The notes beneath the pieces were generated by a model. It was not told the origin of the DNA, made no database searches, and worked only from the letters and a program-made list of their open reading frames with translations. Shown one piece after another: positions 43,160-52,176 of a stretch of DNA of 64,000 nucleotides (within the stretch, counting starts at the first letter, position 1; every line of letters starts with the position of its first letter). The DNA is from Candidatus Aminicenantes bacterium UBA6072 (GTDB lineage Bacteria > Acidobacteriota > Aminicenantia > UBA2199). The stretch spans positions 124,001 through 188,000 of the forward strand of contig DIXU01000001.1 of assembly GCA_002436105.1 (NCBI GenBank), given 5' to 3'. A program made the position numbers and the translations under genes.

Positions 43160-44044
43160 TCAGGCATGGTAGGTGGCGGCGGCGGCGGTCAGGCCCGAGC
43201 CGAAGGCCAGCAGCAGGATCGCCTGGCCGGCCGCGGGGGGGCGGAGCCGCCATTCCCGTTCCAGGGCCAAAAATACTGAGGTGGACAGCGTATCGGGCAG
43301 GTCGGCGGAGAAATCGCAGACGCGCCCGGCCGGGATGCCGATCGCCCCGGGCAGGCGCGCCAGGAAACCCGGCGAAATTTGCGCCGGGATGACCCGGCCG
43401 ACCTGATCCCGGTTCAGGCCATCACGCCGCAGCGCGTCGTCAACGACTGGCCCGGCCATCTCCAGCCAGCGCCCTTCCAGCCCCGGATCCCGCCTCGTCA
43501 GCAGCCGCCCGCGCGGTTCTGCCAGGGAGACCACGGTCGTCGCCATGTCGGCATGCTCGCTGCAAGTATGGAAAGCGAAACTGCCGAACCCCGTTCCCGG
43601 GCGCGGCGAAAGCTCGAGCAGGACCGCCGCCCCGCTGTCGGGGCATGGGGGCTTGCCCTTTCCGCGCCAATCGGCGTTTCCCTCGGAGGCGGTGACCATG
43701 CCCGCCCTCACGTTCCCCTCCTGCAGCAGCGTGCAGAGTATGTGGGCGGCGTCGAGCATGCCGCAGCCGCCGTTGCCCAGGTCGAAGGAGAGGGTGCGCG
43801 CCCCGTGGAATTCGACGTTGATCCCCAGCCGATGCTGGATATAGGCGGCATTCGCCGGCTCGCAGACATGATGGTCGCGGGTCACGCCGGCATGGATGAG
43901 CAGCCCGACGTCGGCCGGGCGGCGACGGGCATCCGCCAGGCAGCGGCGGCCGGCCTGAACCGCCCGCGCCAGCGATCCCCGGCGCAGAATACGGAAGCCC
44001 GGATGGCTGGCTCCGATGCCGGCGATGCGCACGCGCCTTTTCAT
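43160..44044 (-). CDS. Degenerate KAS III-like protein (thiolase fold)
   Basis: 294 aa from an ATG overlapping the stop of the KAS III gene (ATGA). It has the thiolase fold, with the nucleophile region LGNGGCGMLDAA (Cys kept). The position of the catalytic His reads VIPAQ instead of IIPHQ, and the Asn region reads DTLSTS instead of ANTS. It should therefore be unable to decarboxylate malonyl thioesters alone. The most likely role is the partner subunit of a heterodimer with the intact KAS III upstream, as PqsB is for PqsC, or an acyltransferase of the CerJ kind. Confidence 0.78.
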   Translation of the reverse strand: MKRRVRIAGIGASHPGFRILRRGSLARAVQAGRRCLADARRRPADVGLLIHAGVTRDHHVCEPANAAYIQHRLGINVEFHGARTLSFDLGNGGCGMLDAAHILCTLLQEGNVRAGMVTASEGNADWRGKGKPPCPDSGAAVLLELSPRPGTGFGSFAFHTCSEHADMATTVVSLAEPRGRLLTRRDPGLEGRWLEMAGPVVDDALRRDGLNRDQVGRVIPAQISPGFLARLPGAIGIPAGRVCDFSADLPDTLSTSVFLALEREWRLRPPAAGQAILLLAFGSGLTAAAATYHA

Positions 44045-45114
44045 GGCCTGCCTTCCTTGCCCCACATCGTCCGGTAGCGCCCGGGCAGGTCGTCGAAGGT
44101 GTACGTGGCATGGGAGATCACGATCCCCGAGGCGCCCGATACGAAAAGCAGGTTGTCGCCGGAGCGGATGGTCCCGTCGAGGATGAAGCGGTGCAGGGCC
44201 AGGAAATGGCTGGTGGTCGACGTGTTGGCATAGAGGTCGGCGCTGATGCGGACGACCGGCGGCAGCGGGGAGCCGAGATAGCGCTCCACGGCCCGGGCGC
44301 TGTTCTCGATGCCCCGCACCGAGACCTGGTGGGGGATGATGTGATCGACATCCTCCAGGGTCCAGCCCGTGCGGTCGAGAATCTCCTTCAGGTAGGCGGG
44401 GAAATGCTCGTTGCCCTTGCGCTGCAGCCCGTGCGCCCTGGTCACCAGGATGCCGCCCGCGCCGCGTCGCGACGGGCGGGAATAGCAGTAATGATCGTGC
44501 CTGGCGCCGGTGACCAGCTCCATGTGGTGAAAGCCGCCGGCGGGTGCGGGCGCAGCGTCGAGGATCACCGCGGCGCCGCCGTCGCCCAGGGTGAGGGCGG
44601 CCATCTGGCCGTCGAAGCGGTGGCGCAGCTCGCGGGCCGCGGTGCGGGTCACGGGCAGGTTGTGCTCGCCGGCGACGACCATGCCGCAACGGGCCTCGCC
44701 GGCCCGGATCAGCCCCCGCAGCACGTGGATGCCGGTCATCATGCCGGCGCAGGCGTTGACCACGTCGAAGGATCGCGCCCCATGGGCCCCGATGGCGGCG
44801 GCAATGCGCCCGGCCCCGGCCGGCTCGAGATGAAACTCGTCCTCGCCATTGTGCTTGGAGATGCTGGCGCAGATGACGGCATCCAGGTCGGCGGCCCCGT
44901 GGCGAGAAAGCGCCAGCGCCCGATCCGCCGCCTGCACCGCCAGGTCGATGGCGTACTCGCCTACCGCCACCCGCCGCTCGCGGATGCCGGTAATGCGCTC
45001 CAGGTCCCAGGGTGGCCGGCGGCGGCAGGAGGAGAGCAGCTCCTCCATGGTCAGGACCTTCCCGGGCAGATAGGCTCCCAGGCTTTCGATGCGGATCTTC
45101 CTTGCCCCGTTCAT
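44041..45114 (-). CDS. 3-oxoacyl-ACP synthase III family protein (FabH/OleA-like)
   Basis: 357 aa. The full catalytic triad is visible: Cys in VVNACAGMMTG, His in HIIPHQVSVRG, Asn in ADLYANTSTTSHFL. It condenses an acyl thioester with a second thioester. Divergent from housekeeping FabH. ATG start overlaps the reductase stop and its own stop overlaps the degenerate KAS gene, so all four proteins of the operon are made in fixed ratio. Confidence 0.9.
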   Translation of the reverse strand: MNGARKIRIESLGAYLPGKVLTMEELLSSCRRRPPWDLERITGIRERRVAVGEYAIDLAVQAADRALALSRHGAADLDAVICASISKHNGEDEFHLEPAGAGRIAAAIGAHGARSFDVVNACAGMMTGIHVLRGLIRAGEARCGMVVAGEHNLPVTRTAARELRHRFDGQMAALTLGDGGAAVILDAAPAPAGGFHHMELVTGARHDHYCYSRPSRRGAGGILVTRAHGLQRKGNEHFPAYLKEILDRTGWTLEDVDHIIPHQVSVRGIENSARAVERYLGSPLPPVVRISADLYANTSTTSHFLALHRFILDGTIRSGDNLLFVSGASGIVISHATYTFDDLPGRYRTMWGKEGRP

Positions 45115-46142
45115 GAGCGCCCCGTTGCCGCTGCCAGGGCGGCGACCCCCAGGCGGAAGCTGAGCGCTGGCCGGTAGCCCAGCTCGCGCCGCGACTTGCC
45201 GATGTCGTAGCGGCAGTCGCTGGCGACCAGACGCACGCCGTAGCGCGTGAATGCCGGGGGCACTCCCCGGCGCCGCAGAATGGCCCAGGCCTCCATCAGG
45301 GCGGCAACGGCGTGAGCGACGGGAAAAGGCAGCGAGCGACGCGGCGGCGGCAAGCCGAGCGTTTCGGCCAGCAGCCCGAAGGCCTCCGCGGCGGTGATCT
45401 CCTCGCCGTCGGTGATGTGAAAGACCTGCCCCGCCGCCCCGGGAACGAAGGCGGCCAGCAGAAGCCCCTGGACCAGGTTGTCGACATGGGAGAGGGCGAC
45501 GCGGTTGCGGCCGCCGTCGACCAGGACCATCCTGCCCCGGCGCAGCAGCGCCGCGAAGCGCGGCAGGAACATGGGATCGCCGGGGCCCCAGATCACTCCG
45601 GGCCGCACCACGACCGTCTCCAGGCCGCCCGCGCCGTGCGCCCGGCGCACCAGCTTCTCTCCGGCGATCTTGCTGGCGGTGTAGGCATCGGCGGCGGACA
45701 TGGCCGGCGGCGTTTCCTCATCGACGCGGGCGCCCCGGCGCGGCAGGCCCAGAACGGTCAGCGAGCTCACGTGGACCAGGCGGCGCACGCGCTGCTTCCG
45801 GCAGGCGGCGATCAACCGCGCCGTGCCGTCGACGTTCACCCGGCGGAATTCCTCAGCGCCGCCCCAGTCACCGACCCGGGCGGCGGCATGGAAGACCACT
45901 CGTTGCCCGGCGGCGGCCCGGGCCAGCGCATCCTCGTCAGCCAGGTCGCCGGTCACGATCCCGATGCCGCTGGCAGCGAGGAACGAAACGTCGCTGGTCG
46001 GCCGGGCCATGGCCCGGACGGCGGCGCCGCTCTTTTTCAGGGCAAGGGCCAGGCGGCTGCCGAGGAAACCCGTCGCTCCCAGCACCAGGACGGAGGCCCC
46101 GGTGACCGGGGCGGTCGCTTCGTCCCCGGCGCCCCGGGTCAC
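45111..46142 (-). CDS. NAD(P)-dependent epimerase/reductase (extended SDR, 3beta-HSD/OleD-like)
   Basis: 343 aa from a GTG overlapping the ligase TGA (GTGA). Rossmann motif VLGATGFLGSRLALAL, then VFHAAARVGDW, SSLTVLGLP and the catalytic YTASK (Tyr-x3-Lys). It resembles OleD and 3beta-hydroxysteroid dehydrogenases and would reduce the beta-keto product of the KAS enzymes. The open frame extends upstream through the ligase region, but that part is only antisense-frame shadow. Confidence 0.88.
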   Translation of the reverse strand: MTRGAGDEATAPVTGASVLVLGATGFLGSRLALALKKSGAAVRAMARPTSDVSFLAASGIGIVTGDLADEDALARAAAGQRVVFHAAARVGDWGGAEEFRRVNVDGTARLIAACRKQRVRRLVHVSSLTVLGLPRRGARVDEETPPAMSAADAYTASKIAGEKLVRRAHGAGGLETVVVRPGVIWGPGDPMFLPRFAALLRRGRMVLVDGGRNRVALSHVDNLVQGLLLAAFVPGAAGQVFHITDGEEITAAEAFGLLAETLGLPPPRRSLPFPVAHAVAALMEAWAILRRRGVPPAFTRYGVRLVASDCRYDIGKSRRELGYRPALSFRLGVAALAAATGRS

Positions 46143-47839
46143 GCCGTCACCAGGTTCAGCTCCTCGCGCAGGGCGCGGCGCAGGGGCTTGCCCACCGCCG
46201 AGTGGCGCAAACCGTCGCGGATCTCCACCGCCGAGGGCACCTTGAACTTGGCCAGGTTTTGCCGGCAGAAGGCCAGGATCTCCTCCTCCTCGAGCTGAAC
46301 GCCGTCGCGCGGCACCACGAAGGCCTTGACCAGCTCGCCGCGCACGGCGTCGGGAATGCCGATCACCAGCGCCTCCAGCACCTTGGGGTGCTCGTGGAGC
46401 ACGGCCTCCACCTCGGCCGGGTAGATGTTCATCCCCGAGCGGATGATCATGTCCTTCAGGCGGTCGACGACGCGGAAGTAGCCGTCGCGATGCATCTGGC
46501 CGATATCGCCGGTGTGCAGCCAGCCGTTGCGGATCTGCGCCGCCGTCTCCTGCGGCCGTTGCCAGTAGCCCTTCATCACCTGGGGCCCGCGGACGATGAT
46601 CTCCCCTGGCTTCGTCCACTCGCCTTCGAAGGGCATGTCGATCCCGCCGGTCTCGAAGTCGACGACGCGCGCCTCGGTTCCCGGGTACGGCAGGCCGATG
46701 GTACCGTGCCGGTCGTCGCCGAACGGCGGGTTGCCGTGGGTCACCGGGCCGGCCTCGGTCAGCCCGTAGCCCTCCACCGGGCGCACGCCCGTCTTGGCGA
46801 TGAACGCTCTCTGCACCGCCGGCGCCAGCGGCGAACCGGCGCAGGGGCAGACGCGCACGGAGCGCAGGTTGCGGCCCTCGACGCCCGGAAAGCCGGCGAT
46901 CGAGATCAGGAAGGTCGGCACCACCGGGAAGATCGTCGGCCGCAGCCGCTCGATGGTCTGGATCAGTCCGGCGGTGTCGGTGGGCATGGGCGCCAGCAGG
47001 ATGGTCGCCCCGGTGCGCAATCCCAGGTGCAGGCAGCAGGTGAGGCCGAAGCCGTGGAACAGGGGCACCGCCGCCAGCGACACCTCGACGCCGTCGCGAA
47101 TGCCGGCCCACATGCGGTTCTGCTCCATGTTCACCATCAGGTTGCGGTGCGAAAGCTCGACTCCCTTCGATACGCCGGTCGTGCCCCCGGTATAGAGCAG
47201 GACCGCGGTATCCCCGCTGTCCAAGCGCACCGGCCGGGGCGTGCCGGAGCCGAGCAGCTCCCGGAACCAGCGGTCGCCGGGGCGCAGGCGGAACTTCTCC
47301 AGCCTGCGCTCCCTGGTCAGGGAATACAGCGTCCAGAGCAGCGGCGGGAAATACTCCTTGATGCGCGTGACCACCACGTGGCGCAGGCCGGTCCTGGCGC
47401 GCACGCCGTCGACCAGCGGGAAGAAGCGGTCGAGAACGACGGCCACGGTCGCGCCGCAGTCCTTGAGCTGGTACTCGGTCTCGCGGGCCGAGTAGAGCGG
47501 GTTGAAGGGGACAACAATGGCGCCGGAACGAATGGCCGCCAGGTAGGCGATGACGAATTGCGGGCAGTTGGGCATGTAGAGGGCGACCCGGTCGCCCGGC
47601 TGGACGCCCAGCCCCTGCAGCGACGCGGCGAAGCGGTCGACGTCCCGCTGCAGGCGGCGATAGGAGACGGGATAGGAAAAGAGCCGGCCGGCGGCGGCCA
47701 TGGCCATGACCAGCGCCGTGCGCCCGGGATATTTTTCGGCGGCCCGGGGCAGCAGGTCCTGCAGGGTCGTTGCGGGCGTCTCGATGTCGTGGGGGACGCC
47801 GGGTTCGTAGTGCTTCAGCCAGGGACGGTCCATCTGCAT
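46139..47839 (-). CDS. Acyl-CoA/acyl-ACP ligase, FadD-like (AMP-forming)
   Basis: 566 aa from the ATG at 47839 (GGAGG seven bases ahead). PWLKHYEPGVPHDIETP is the typical FadD-type N-terminus. Motifs: P-loop LLYTGGTTGVSKGV, EGYGLTEAGPVTHGNP, GWLHTGDIGQMHRDGYFRVV and the hinge DRLKDMIIRSGMNIYPAEVE; the C-terminal catalytic Lys lies in SAVGKPLRR. It activates a fatty acid for the KAS pair in the same operon. First gene of four. Confidence 0.92.
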   Translation of the reverse strand: MQMDRPWLKHYEPGVPHDIETPATTLQDLLPRAAEKYPGRTALVMAMAAAGRLFSYPVSYRRLQRDVDRFAASLQGLGVQPGDRVALYMPNCPQFVIAYLAAIRSGAIVVPFNPLYSARETEYQLKDCGATVAVVLDRFFPLVDGVRARTGLRHVVVTRIKEYFPPLLWTLYSLTRERRLEKFRLRPGDRWFRELLGSGTPRPVRLDSGDTAVLLYTGGTTGVSKGVELSHRNLMVNMEQNRMWAGIRDGVEVSLAAVPLFHGFGLTCCLHLGLRTGATILLAPMPTDTAGLIQTIERLRPTIFPVVPTFLISIAGFPGVEGRNLRSVRVCPCAGSPLAPAVQRAFIAKTGVRPVEGYGLTEAGPVTHGNPPFGDDRHGTIGLPYPGTEARVVDFETGGIDMPFEGEWTKPGEIIVRGPQVMKGYWQRPQETAAQIRNGWLHTGDIGQMHRDGYFRVVDRLKDMIIRSGMNIYPAEVEAVLHEHPKVLEALVIGIPDAVRGELVKAFVVPRDGVQLEEEEILAFCRQNLAKFKVPSAVEIRDGLRHSAVGKPLRRALREELNLVTA

Positions 47840-47922
47840 GCTGTATCCTCCATGACAAGCTTCCGCCGCCATCCGGCGGCATTCCGTCGCTCGAACCGGG
47901 ATATCCGTCTGCGATTCGCCCT

Positions 47923-47951
47923 ATTCTGGGGAATTCCGGCGAAAATGTCAA
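47923..47951 (-). promoter_or_regulatory. Promoter of the ligase-reductase-KAS operon
   Basis: On the minus strand: TTGACA (47951-47946), 17-bp spacer, CAGAAT (47928-47923); leader about 75 nt with GGAGG before the ATG. Confidence 0.6.
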
Positions 47952-48060
47952 CGCGCGGCTACAGTAATTCCCGTTGGCTGCCGGAATTTTTCGGCTCCGG
48001 ATGGCGGGGAGATGCCGCGCGCTTGGAATGCCACCGCAAAGAATGGCAAGTCAGGGTTTC

Positions 48061-49167
48061 CTATCTGTATGTCGCGAAAACAGAATGGGCGCACCCTCCG
48101 GGATAGCCCCCCGGCACGAGGTCGGTGCGCACGCCATTCTTCCAGTAGCAGGGGACTTTGTAGTAAGAACCGCTGTTGCCGAACCCGGCGACGAACACGT
48201 TCTGGTCCAGGACAAAGATGGACCACGCGGAGCCGCTATCGGCCATGTCCAGGTCGGTGCGCACCTTGTTCTTCCACACGCAGGGCGTCGTCTTGTAGCT
48301 CTCGCCCTCCCCCGTTTGCACCATGCCGGCGATATGGATGTCCGTCCCCGAAACCTGGATGGAGTTCGCCCAGCCGGGGACGTCATTTTTCAAATCGTAG
48401 CGGACGCCGTCGACCCAGTAGCAGGGCATCGAGCTGCAGCCATAGGCGACATGCCCGGCGACATAGACTTTGCCGTTTGCCACGCAGATCGAATGGGCGA
48501 ACCCGAGGTTCAGGGTGTCGTAGGCCTTCAGGTCGACCCGCTCGCCGTTCTTCCAATAGCAGGGGGAGGCGATCATCTGGCTCGCGTCGGGGTTCCTGTT
48601 GACGGTCCCGGCGACATAGACGTCGTTGCCGGAAACGACGATCGCCTCCGCCATATCGACCCGGCTCGGACCCAGGCGGTTCAGTTCGGTGCACGCATCG
48701 TTCTTCCAGTAGCAGGGGATCGTGTAGTCGCCGAAATCGAGCCAGCCGGCGATATAGACGTCGTCCCCGGAAACGCACATGGATCTGGCATGGCTGTCGG
48801 CCGCGGGATGCGCCAGGTCGGTCCGCACCCCGTTTTTCCAATAACAGGCCACGAGTTTAGAATCGCAGCCATTGTATCCGGCGACATAGACATCGTCACC
48901 GGAAACGGAAATGGCATTGGCATAACGCCAGGGCCTTTCCCTGGGGTCGCTGCATGCGCTCAGACCCTTCCATTGGCCATCCTGCCAATAGCCGGCGAAG
49001 CTTTCATCTTCCGTATCTCCCCAGCCGGCGACATGCACGACCGTTTCGCGCGCGGCCTTCGGCCCCGGCTCGGGCGTCGGAACCACCTCCTCCGGCCGGC
49101 AGGCCGGCATGAGAAACAGGCAGATCATCAGCACCGACGTAAAAATTGAACGCTGGATGCTGGTCAT
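48061..49167 (-). CDS. Secreted lipoprotein with seven ~45-residue repeats (predicted beta-propeller)
   Basis: 368 aa. Signal peptide with lipobox LMPAC, a Pro-rich linker, then seven repeats of the form SI-VSGDDVYVAG ... CYWKNGVRTDL (for example VSGDDVYIAGWLDFG, VSGNDVYVAGTV, VLDQNVFVAGFG). The protein ends with an orphan SVFATYR strand that could close the ring with the first blade (velcro closure). Each repeat has one Cys before the Tyr-Trp. It probably displays a binding surface outside the cell. Function unknown. ATG follows AAAGGAGG. Confidence 0.85.
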   Translation of the reverse strand: MTSIQRSIFTSVLMICLFLMPACRPEEVVPTPEPGPKAARETVVHVAGWGDTEDESFAGYWQDGQWKGLSACSDPRERPWRYANAISVSGDDVYVAGYNGCDSKLVACYWKNGVRTDLAHPAADSHARSMCVSGDDVYIAGWLDFGDYTIPCYWKNDACTELNRLGPSRVDMAEAIVVSGNDVYVAGTVNRNPDASQMIASPCYWKNGERVDLKAYDTLNLGFAHSICVANGKVYVAGHVAYGCSSMPCYWVDGVRYDLKNDVPGWANSIQVSGTDIHIAGMVQTGEGESYKTTPCVWKNKVRTDLDMADSGSAWSIFVLDQNVFVAGFGNSGSYYKVPCYWKNGVRTDLVPGGYPGGCAHSVFATYR

Positions 49168-49385
49168 GATGGCGGACCTCCTTTTCGAGCATCACCGAAA
49201 GAGAAATACATCAGGGGCATATAAATAACAGAACCCGCGAGCAAGCCTTCGCAGGCACCATGAAAATGAAAAATCCGCATTATTATCCCGCCGGTTTCCC
49301 ACTTGCGATCCGGGTTCTTCCAGCGGCTGCCCGGGATGATATCGACCAGGATATTCCGGCCCCCCGGAGAGGATAAAGACGCTGC

Positions 49386-50003
49386 TCATCCCGGCCAGCA
49401 CCCGTGATCCTGGCCCCGCGCGCGGTTTCCCGGGTTTTCATCGCCGGATCTCCTCAATACCGCCGTCCGGCTGAAAAGGATCCGCGGCCCGGGCCCGACC
49501 TCCAGCCCGGCCTGTTGCATTATTTCGCTCGCTGCCCGGAATTCCTCCCGGGAAACATGGAAACCGGGCTCCACGACAAGCATTCGTCCCTTCGGCTGCA
49601 AAAGAATTTTCATTTCAAACAATAAGTTCTTTTGGTCAGGCACTTCGTGAAGCACATGGAAAGCCAGGATGAAATCGAACGCCCCCTCCAGGCCGACAAC
49701 GTCGGCGCCGCAAAGATGGAACTTCACCCGCTCCGCCAGCCCGGCCCGCTCGAGCTTTTCCCGCGCCCTGTCGAGCATCCCCTGCTGCAGGTCGACGGCG
49801 GTGACATGCCCGGCGGGGCCGACGCGGCGCGCCATCTCCAGGGTGAAGAATCCCGGGCCGCAGCCGAAGTCGAGGACGTCCATCCCCTCGCCCACGAAGG
49901 GGCGCAGGATGCGCTTCGGGCTTTCGTACAGCCGGCGCAGCGGGTGCTCGAGCATCCCCGCCTTCTCCACCGGGCAGACGCGGTGCTTTTTATCCGTTTT
50001 CAT
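49386..50003 (-). CDS. Class I SAM-dependent methyltransferase
   Basis: 205 aa. SAM motif I VLDFGCGPGFFTLEMA, acidic loop TAVDLQQGMLDRA and motif post-II FDFILAFHVLHEVP are clear. The N-terminus MKTDKKHRVCPVEKAGML is short and has a Cys. Small stand-alone methyltransferases of the UbiE/Methyltransf_11 type have varied substrates; no neighbour indicates one. Confidence 0.88.
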   Translation of the reverse strand: MKTDKKHRVCPVEKAGMLEHPLRRLYESPKRILRPFVGEGMDVLDFGCGPGFFTLEMARRVGPAGHVTAVDLQQGMLDRAREKLERAGLAERVKFHLCGADVVGLEGAFDFILAFHVLHEVPDQKNLLFEMKILLQPKGRMLVVEPGFHVSREEFRAASEIMQQAGLEVGPGPRILFSRTAVLRRSGDENPGNRARGQDHGCWPG

Positions 50004-50141
50004 GAATTTATCTCCCTGGCGGCCGCATCCATCCGCGTGCGGAACCTGACCATCGGCCTGTTTTTTGAAGTGCGGTCGACAACCTTGAATCCGGCCCTGG
50101 AACCGGGTAACGTATTGCTTTCAGCGATCGATTTTACTTTG

Positions 50142-50864
50142 CTAACCGCATCCTCCTTTTTTCATGAGGGCGCTTCTTTTATCATAATCCTTCAAGACCA
50201 GCCGCCGGGGATTCGCCGAGCCGTGGGCCGGAAGGAAAAGGCGGCATTTCGTGGCCAGCAGCTTGCCCCAGCTCCTGACCGTCTCGCCGGCGTCCATGGC
50301 GTAGGGCGGGAAGACCGACCCGGGGAAGATCCCGAACATGGCATCGCCCACCAGGGCGATCTCGTCGTCGACGATCACGCTCAGCGAACCGGGCGTGTGG
50401 CCCGGAGTATGCAGGATATTGGCTTTGAAACCGAATTCGCGGAGATCGAATGAGGGATCGACCTGGATGTCGGGACGGCTCGGCTGATAGCGGGCCCGCC
50501 GGCCAAAGCGGTTGCCCAGGCCGGCGACCATAATGCGGGTCAGGGCGTTGGTGCCGCCGAGGGCGTTGTTCTCGCCCCGGGCCAGGAAAGGCCCTTCGGC
50601 GATGTGGGCGATCACCTTGGCCTCATACCTTTCCTGCAGCCGGGCCGCGTTGCCGGCGTGGTCGTAGTGGGCGTGGGTCAGGACCAGGGCGTCGAGCCGC
50701 CCGACGCCCAGCCGCCGCAGGCGCCGGTCCAGTGTTTTCCACCTGCTGCCCGGGCCCGAATCGACCATGAGGCATTTCCCGCCATGGGCAACGAGGAAGG
50801 CGTTGCTCCTGCCGGCCAGCACCCGGGTTATTCTATGACTGCCTTTCGTTTCCCAGGTCTTCAT
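50142..50864 (-). CDS. Metallo-beta-lactamase fold hydrolase
   Basis: 240 aa. I start it at the ATG of MKTWETKGSH (50864), seven bases after a TATAAT box; upstream in-frame codons would lie within or before the promoter. Metal motif LTHAHYDHAGN, then HTPGHTPGSLSVIV and VGDAMFG. It probably cleaves a thioester, lactone or phosphoester; the substrate is unknown. It is downstream of, and separate from, the flavodoxin gene. Confidence 0.9.
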   Translation of the reverse strand: MKTWETKGSHRITRVLAGRSNAFLVAHGGKCLMVDSGPGSRWKTLDRRLRRLGVGRLDALVLTHAHYDHAGNAARLQERYEAKVIAHIAEGPFLARGENNALGGTNALTRIMVAGLGNRFGRRARYQPSRPDIQVDPSFDLREFGFKANILHTPGHTPGSLSVIVDDEIALVGDAMFGIFPGSVFPPYAMDAGETVRSWGKLLATKCRLFLPAHGSANPRRLVLKDYDKRSALMKKGGCG

Positions 50865-50871
50865 TTTGCCC

Positions 50872-50877
50872 ATTATA
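50872..50877 (-). promoter_or_regulatory. -10 box of the MBL-fold gene, leaderless layout
   Basis: Consensus TATAAT on the minus strand (50877-50872), seven bases before the ATG at 50864. The -35 region is weak. Confidence 0.55.
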
Positions 50878-50964
50878 GCAAATTGCCCCGGGGACGGCAC
50901 ATGGCAGCGGAAATATCCCCGTCAGCACCCGGTCCGCGGCCGGAAAACGATTTAGCAAATCGCC

Positions 50965-51441
50965 TTATCCAGCCAATTTCTTGAGCAGCCGGGCGATCCG
51001 GTTGCCGGCGCGCAGGCATTCCTTGACGGCCCGCTCATCGGGAGCGCCGATCGCCACCGGGCCGTAGTGGTCCCCCTGCCAGTCGCCCTGCACGATCATG
51101 CCGTGGATCAGCATGGCGTTCAGGATGTCGAGGATCGTCGTCTCGTTGCCCCCGCCGATGTTGGCGCTGGAGGCGAAGGCCGCGCCGATCTTGCCGTCCA
51201 GCTTGCCGTGAATGCGGATGGAGTCGTCGAACAATTTTTTAATGTCGGCGGCCATGCTTCCGTAATACACGGGAGAACCGACGATGATGGCGGCGTACGC
51301 CTTGAGGTCGGCGGGGGTGACGTCCTTGACGTCCCGGACATCCGCCTCCACATTCTCTTTTCTTATGCCCTCCGCGATGGTCTCCGCCATCTTCCGGGTA
51401 TTGCCGCTCCGGGAATAATACACGATCAGCGCTTTGGCCAT
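50965..51441 (-). CDS. Flavodoxin family protein (NAD(P)H:quinone reductase-like)
   Basis: 158 aa from the ATG at 51441 with AGGAGG ahead; the frame upstream overlaps the DUF998 gene and is not needed. FMN phosphate loop YYSRSGNTRKMAE, then GSPVYYGSMAADIKKLFDD and a WrbA-like FASSANIGGGNETT. It is an FMN-dependent electron carrier or quinone reductase in the cytoplasm. Downstream of the DUF998 gene in the same direction. Confidence 0.92.
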   Translation of the reverse strand: MAKALIVYYSRSGNTRKMAETIAEGIRKENVEADVRDVKDVTPADLKAYAAIIVGSPVYYGSMAADIKKLFDDSIRIHGKLDGKIGAAFASSANIGGGNETTILDILNAMLIHGMIVQGDWQGDHYGPVAIGAPDERAVKECLRAGNRIARLLKKLAG

Positions 51442-51466
51442 GGATATTCCTCCTTTTTCGTTTTCG

Positions 51467-52045
51467 CTATTTTTTCGTTGACACAAGGAACGCCCGGCCC
51501 AGGCCGATGAACCACAGCGACCAGCCGATATGGAAGAAGCGCTGCCTTAATCCCGGCCAGGCGCCCAGCACCTCGGGCATGAAGGCTAAAAAGCCCAGCA
51601 GCATGATCGCCAGGCTCACGATCGCCCAGATCCGCGACCCGGCCGGCATCTTGTCTCCCGGCCAGAGTATCAGCGCCGCCAGGGGCGAGAAAAAGAGCAG
51701 GATCGAGGGCATGCCCGCCCACAGGTGCAGGCGCAGCGGCAGAGGGAAGATGGCAGCGCCGAACAGGGAAATGGAGAACGACAGGATGATCCAGGCCGGA
51801 AAAGCGCTGATCCCCCTCTCGCGGCAGGCCTTGTGCAGCCCGATCACGAACACGGCGCTCAGGGCGGCGCAGGCCAGCATCCCGGCCATGAACATGTATT
51901 GCGTCCTTGTCCCCATGGCGCCCAGCTCGCTCACCAGCCGCGTCAGGTGGTTGTAATCCCCCATAACGTAACCGCAAACAAACAGCGTTCCCCAGAAGAT
52001 CACGGGGATCACGCTCCCCAACGCCAGCAGGCTTCTTGTCCTCAT
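51467..52045 (-). CDS. DUF998 family membrane protein
   Basis: 192 aa with six TM helices and the DUF998 landmark DYNHLTRLVSELGAMGTR after the first helix. Function of the family is not known. Its ATG overlaps the stop of the upstream 43-aa frame (TAATG). The C-terminus ends AFLVSTKK just before the flavodoxin gene. Confidence 0.88.
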   Translation of the reverse strand: MRTRSLLALGSVIPVIFWGTLFVCGYVMGDYNHLTRLVSELGAMGTRTQYMFMAGMLACAALSAVFVIGLHKACRERGISAFPAWIILSFSISLFGAAIFPLPLRLHLWAGMPSILLFFSPLAALILWPGDKMPAGSRIWAIVSLAIMLLGFLAFMPEVLGAWPGLRQRFFHIGWSLWFIGLGRAFLVSTKK

Positions 52046-52176
52046 TAATGCCTTAGTTTTTCAAGAACAGAGATTTCAACATATCCAAAATAGCGCACGC
52101 CCGAGGCGAATATTTCCCAGTCCATGTTGGGGATTGGATCGGGTTCAAGAATCAGAAATTCAGCACCTTGTCGCAT
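52045..52176 (-). CDS. 43-aa ORF sharing the PurL C-terminal peptide
   Basis: Frame from an ATG inside the last codons of dsrE to a TAA overlapping the DUF998 start (TAATG). The centre, NMDWEIFASGVRYFGY, repeats the last residues of PurL, DQKIFASGVRYFH. At the DNA level the two stretches differ mostly at third codon positions, which argues for common coding origin rather than chance. No ribosome site is clear. It may be a remnant of a duplicated purL end, with dsrE placed between the copies, or a real small gene. Confidence 0.4.
   Translation of the reverse strand: MRQGAEFLILEPDPIPNMDWEIFASGVRYFGYVEISVLEKLRH

Noticed and set aside
45111..47951. Apparent 946-residue fusion ending in the epimerase
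   Set aside because: Only the last 343 residues are protein-like. The upstream part is an out-of-frame reading of the acyl-CoA ligase, whose own frame has all adenylation motifs.
49192..49401. 69-codon minus frame between the propeller lipoprotein and methyltransferase genes
   Set aside because: No ribosome site, no motif, overlaps the methyltransferase 3' end; the gap 49168-49385 shows nothing else.
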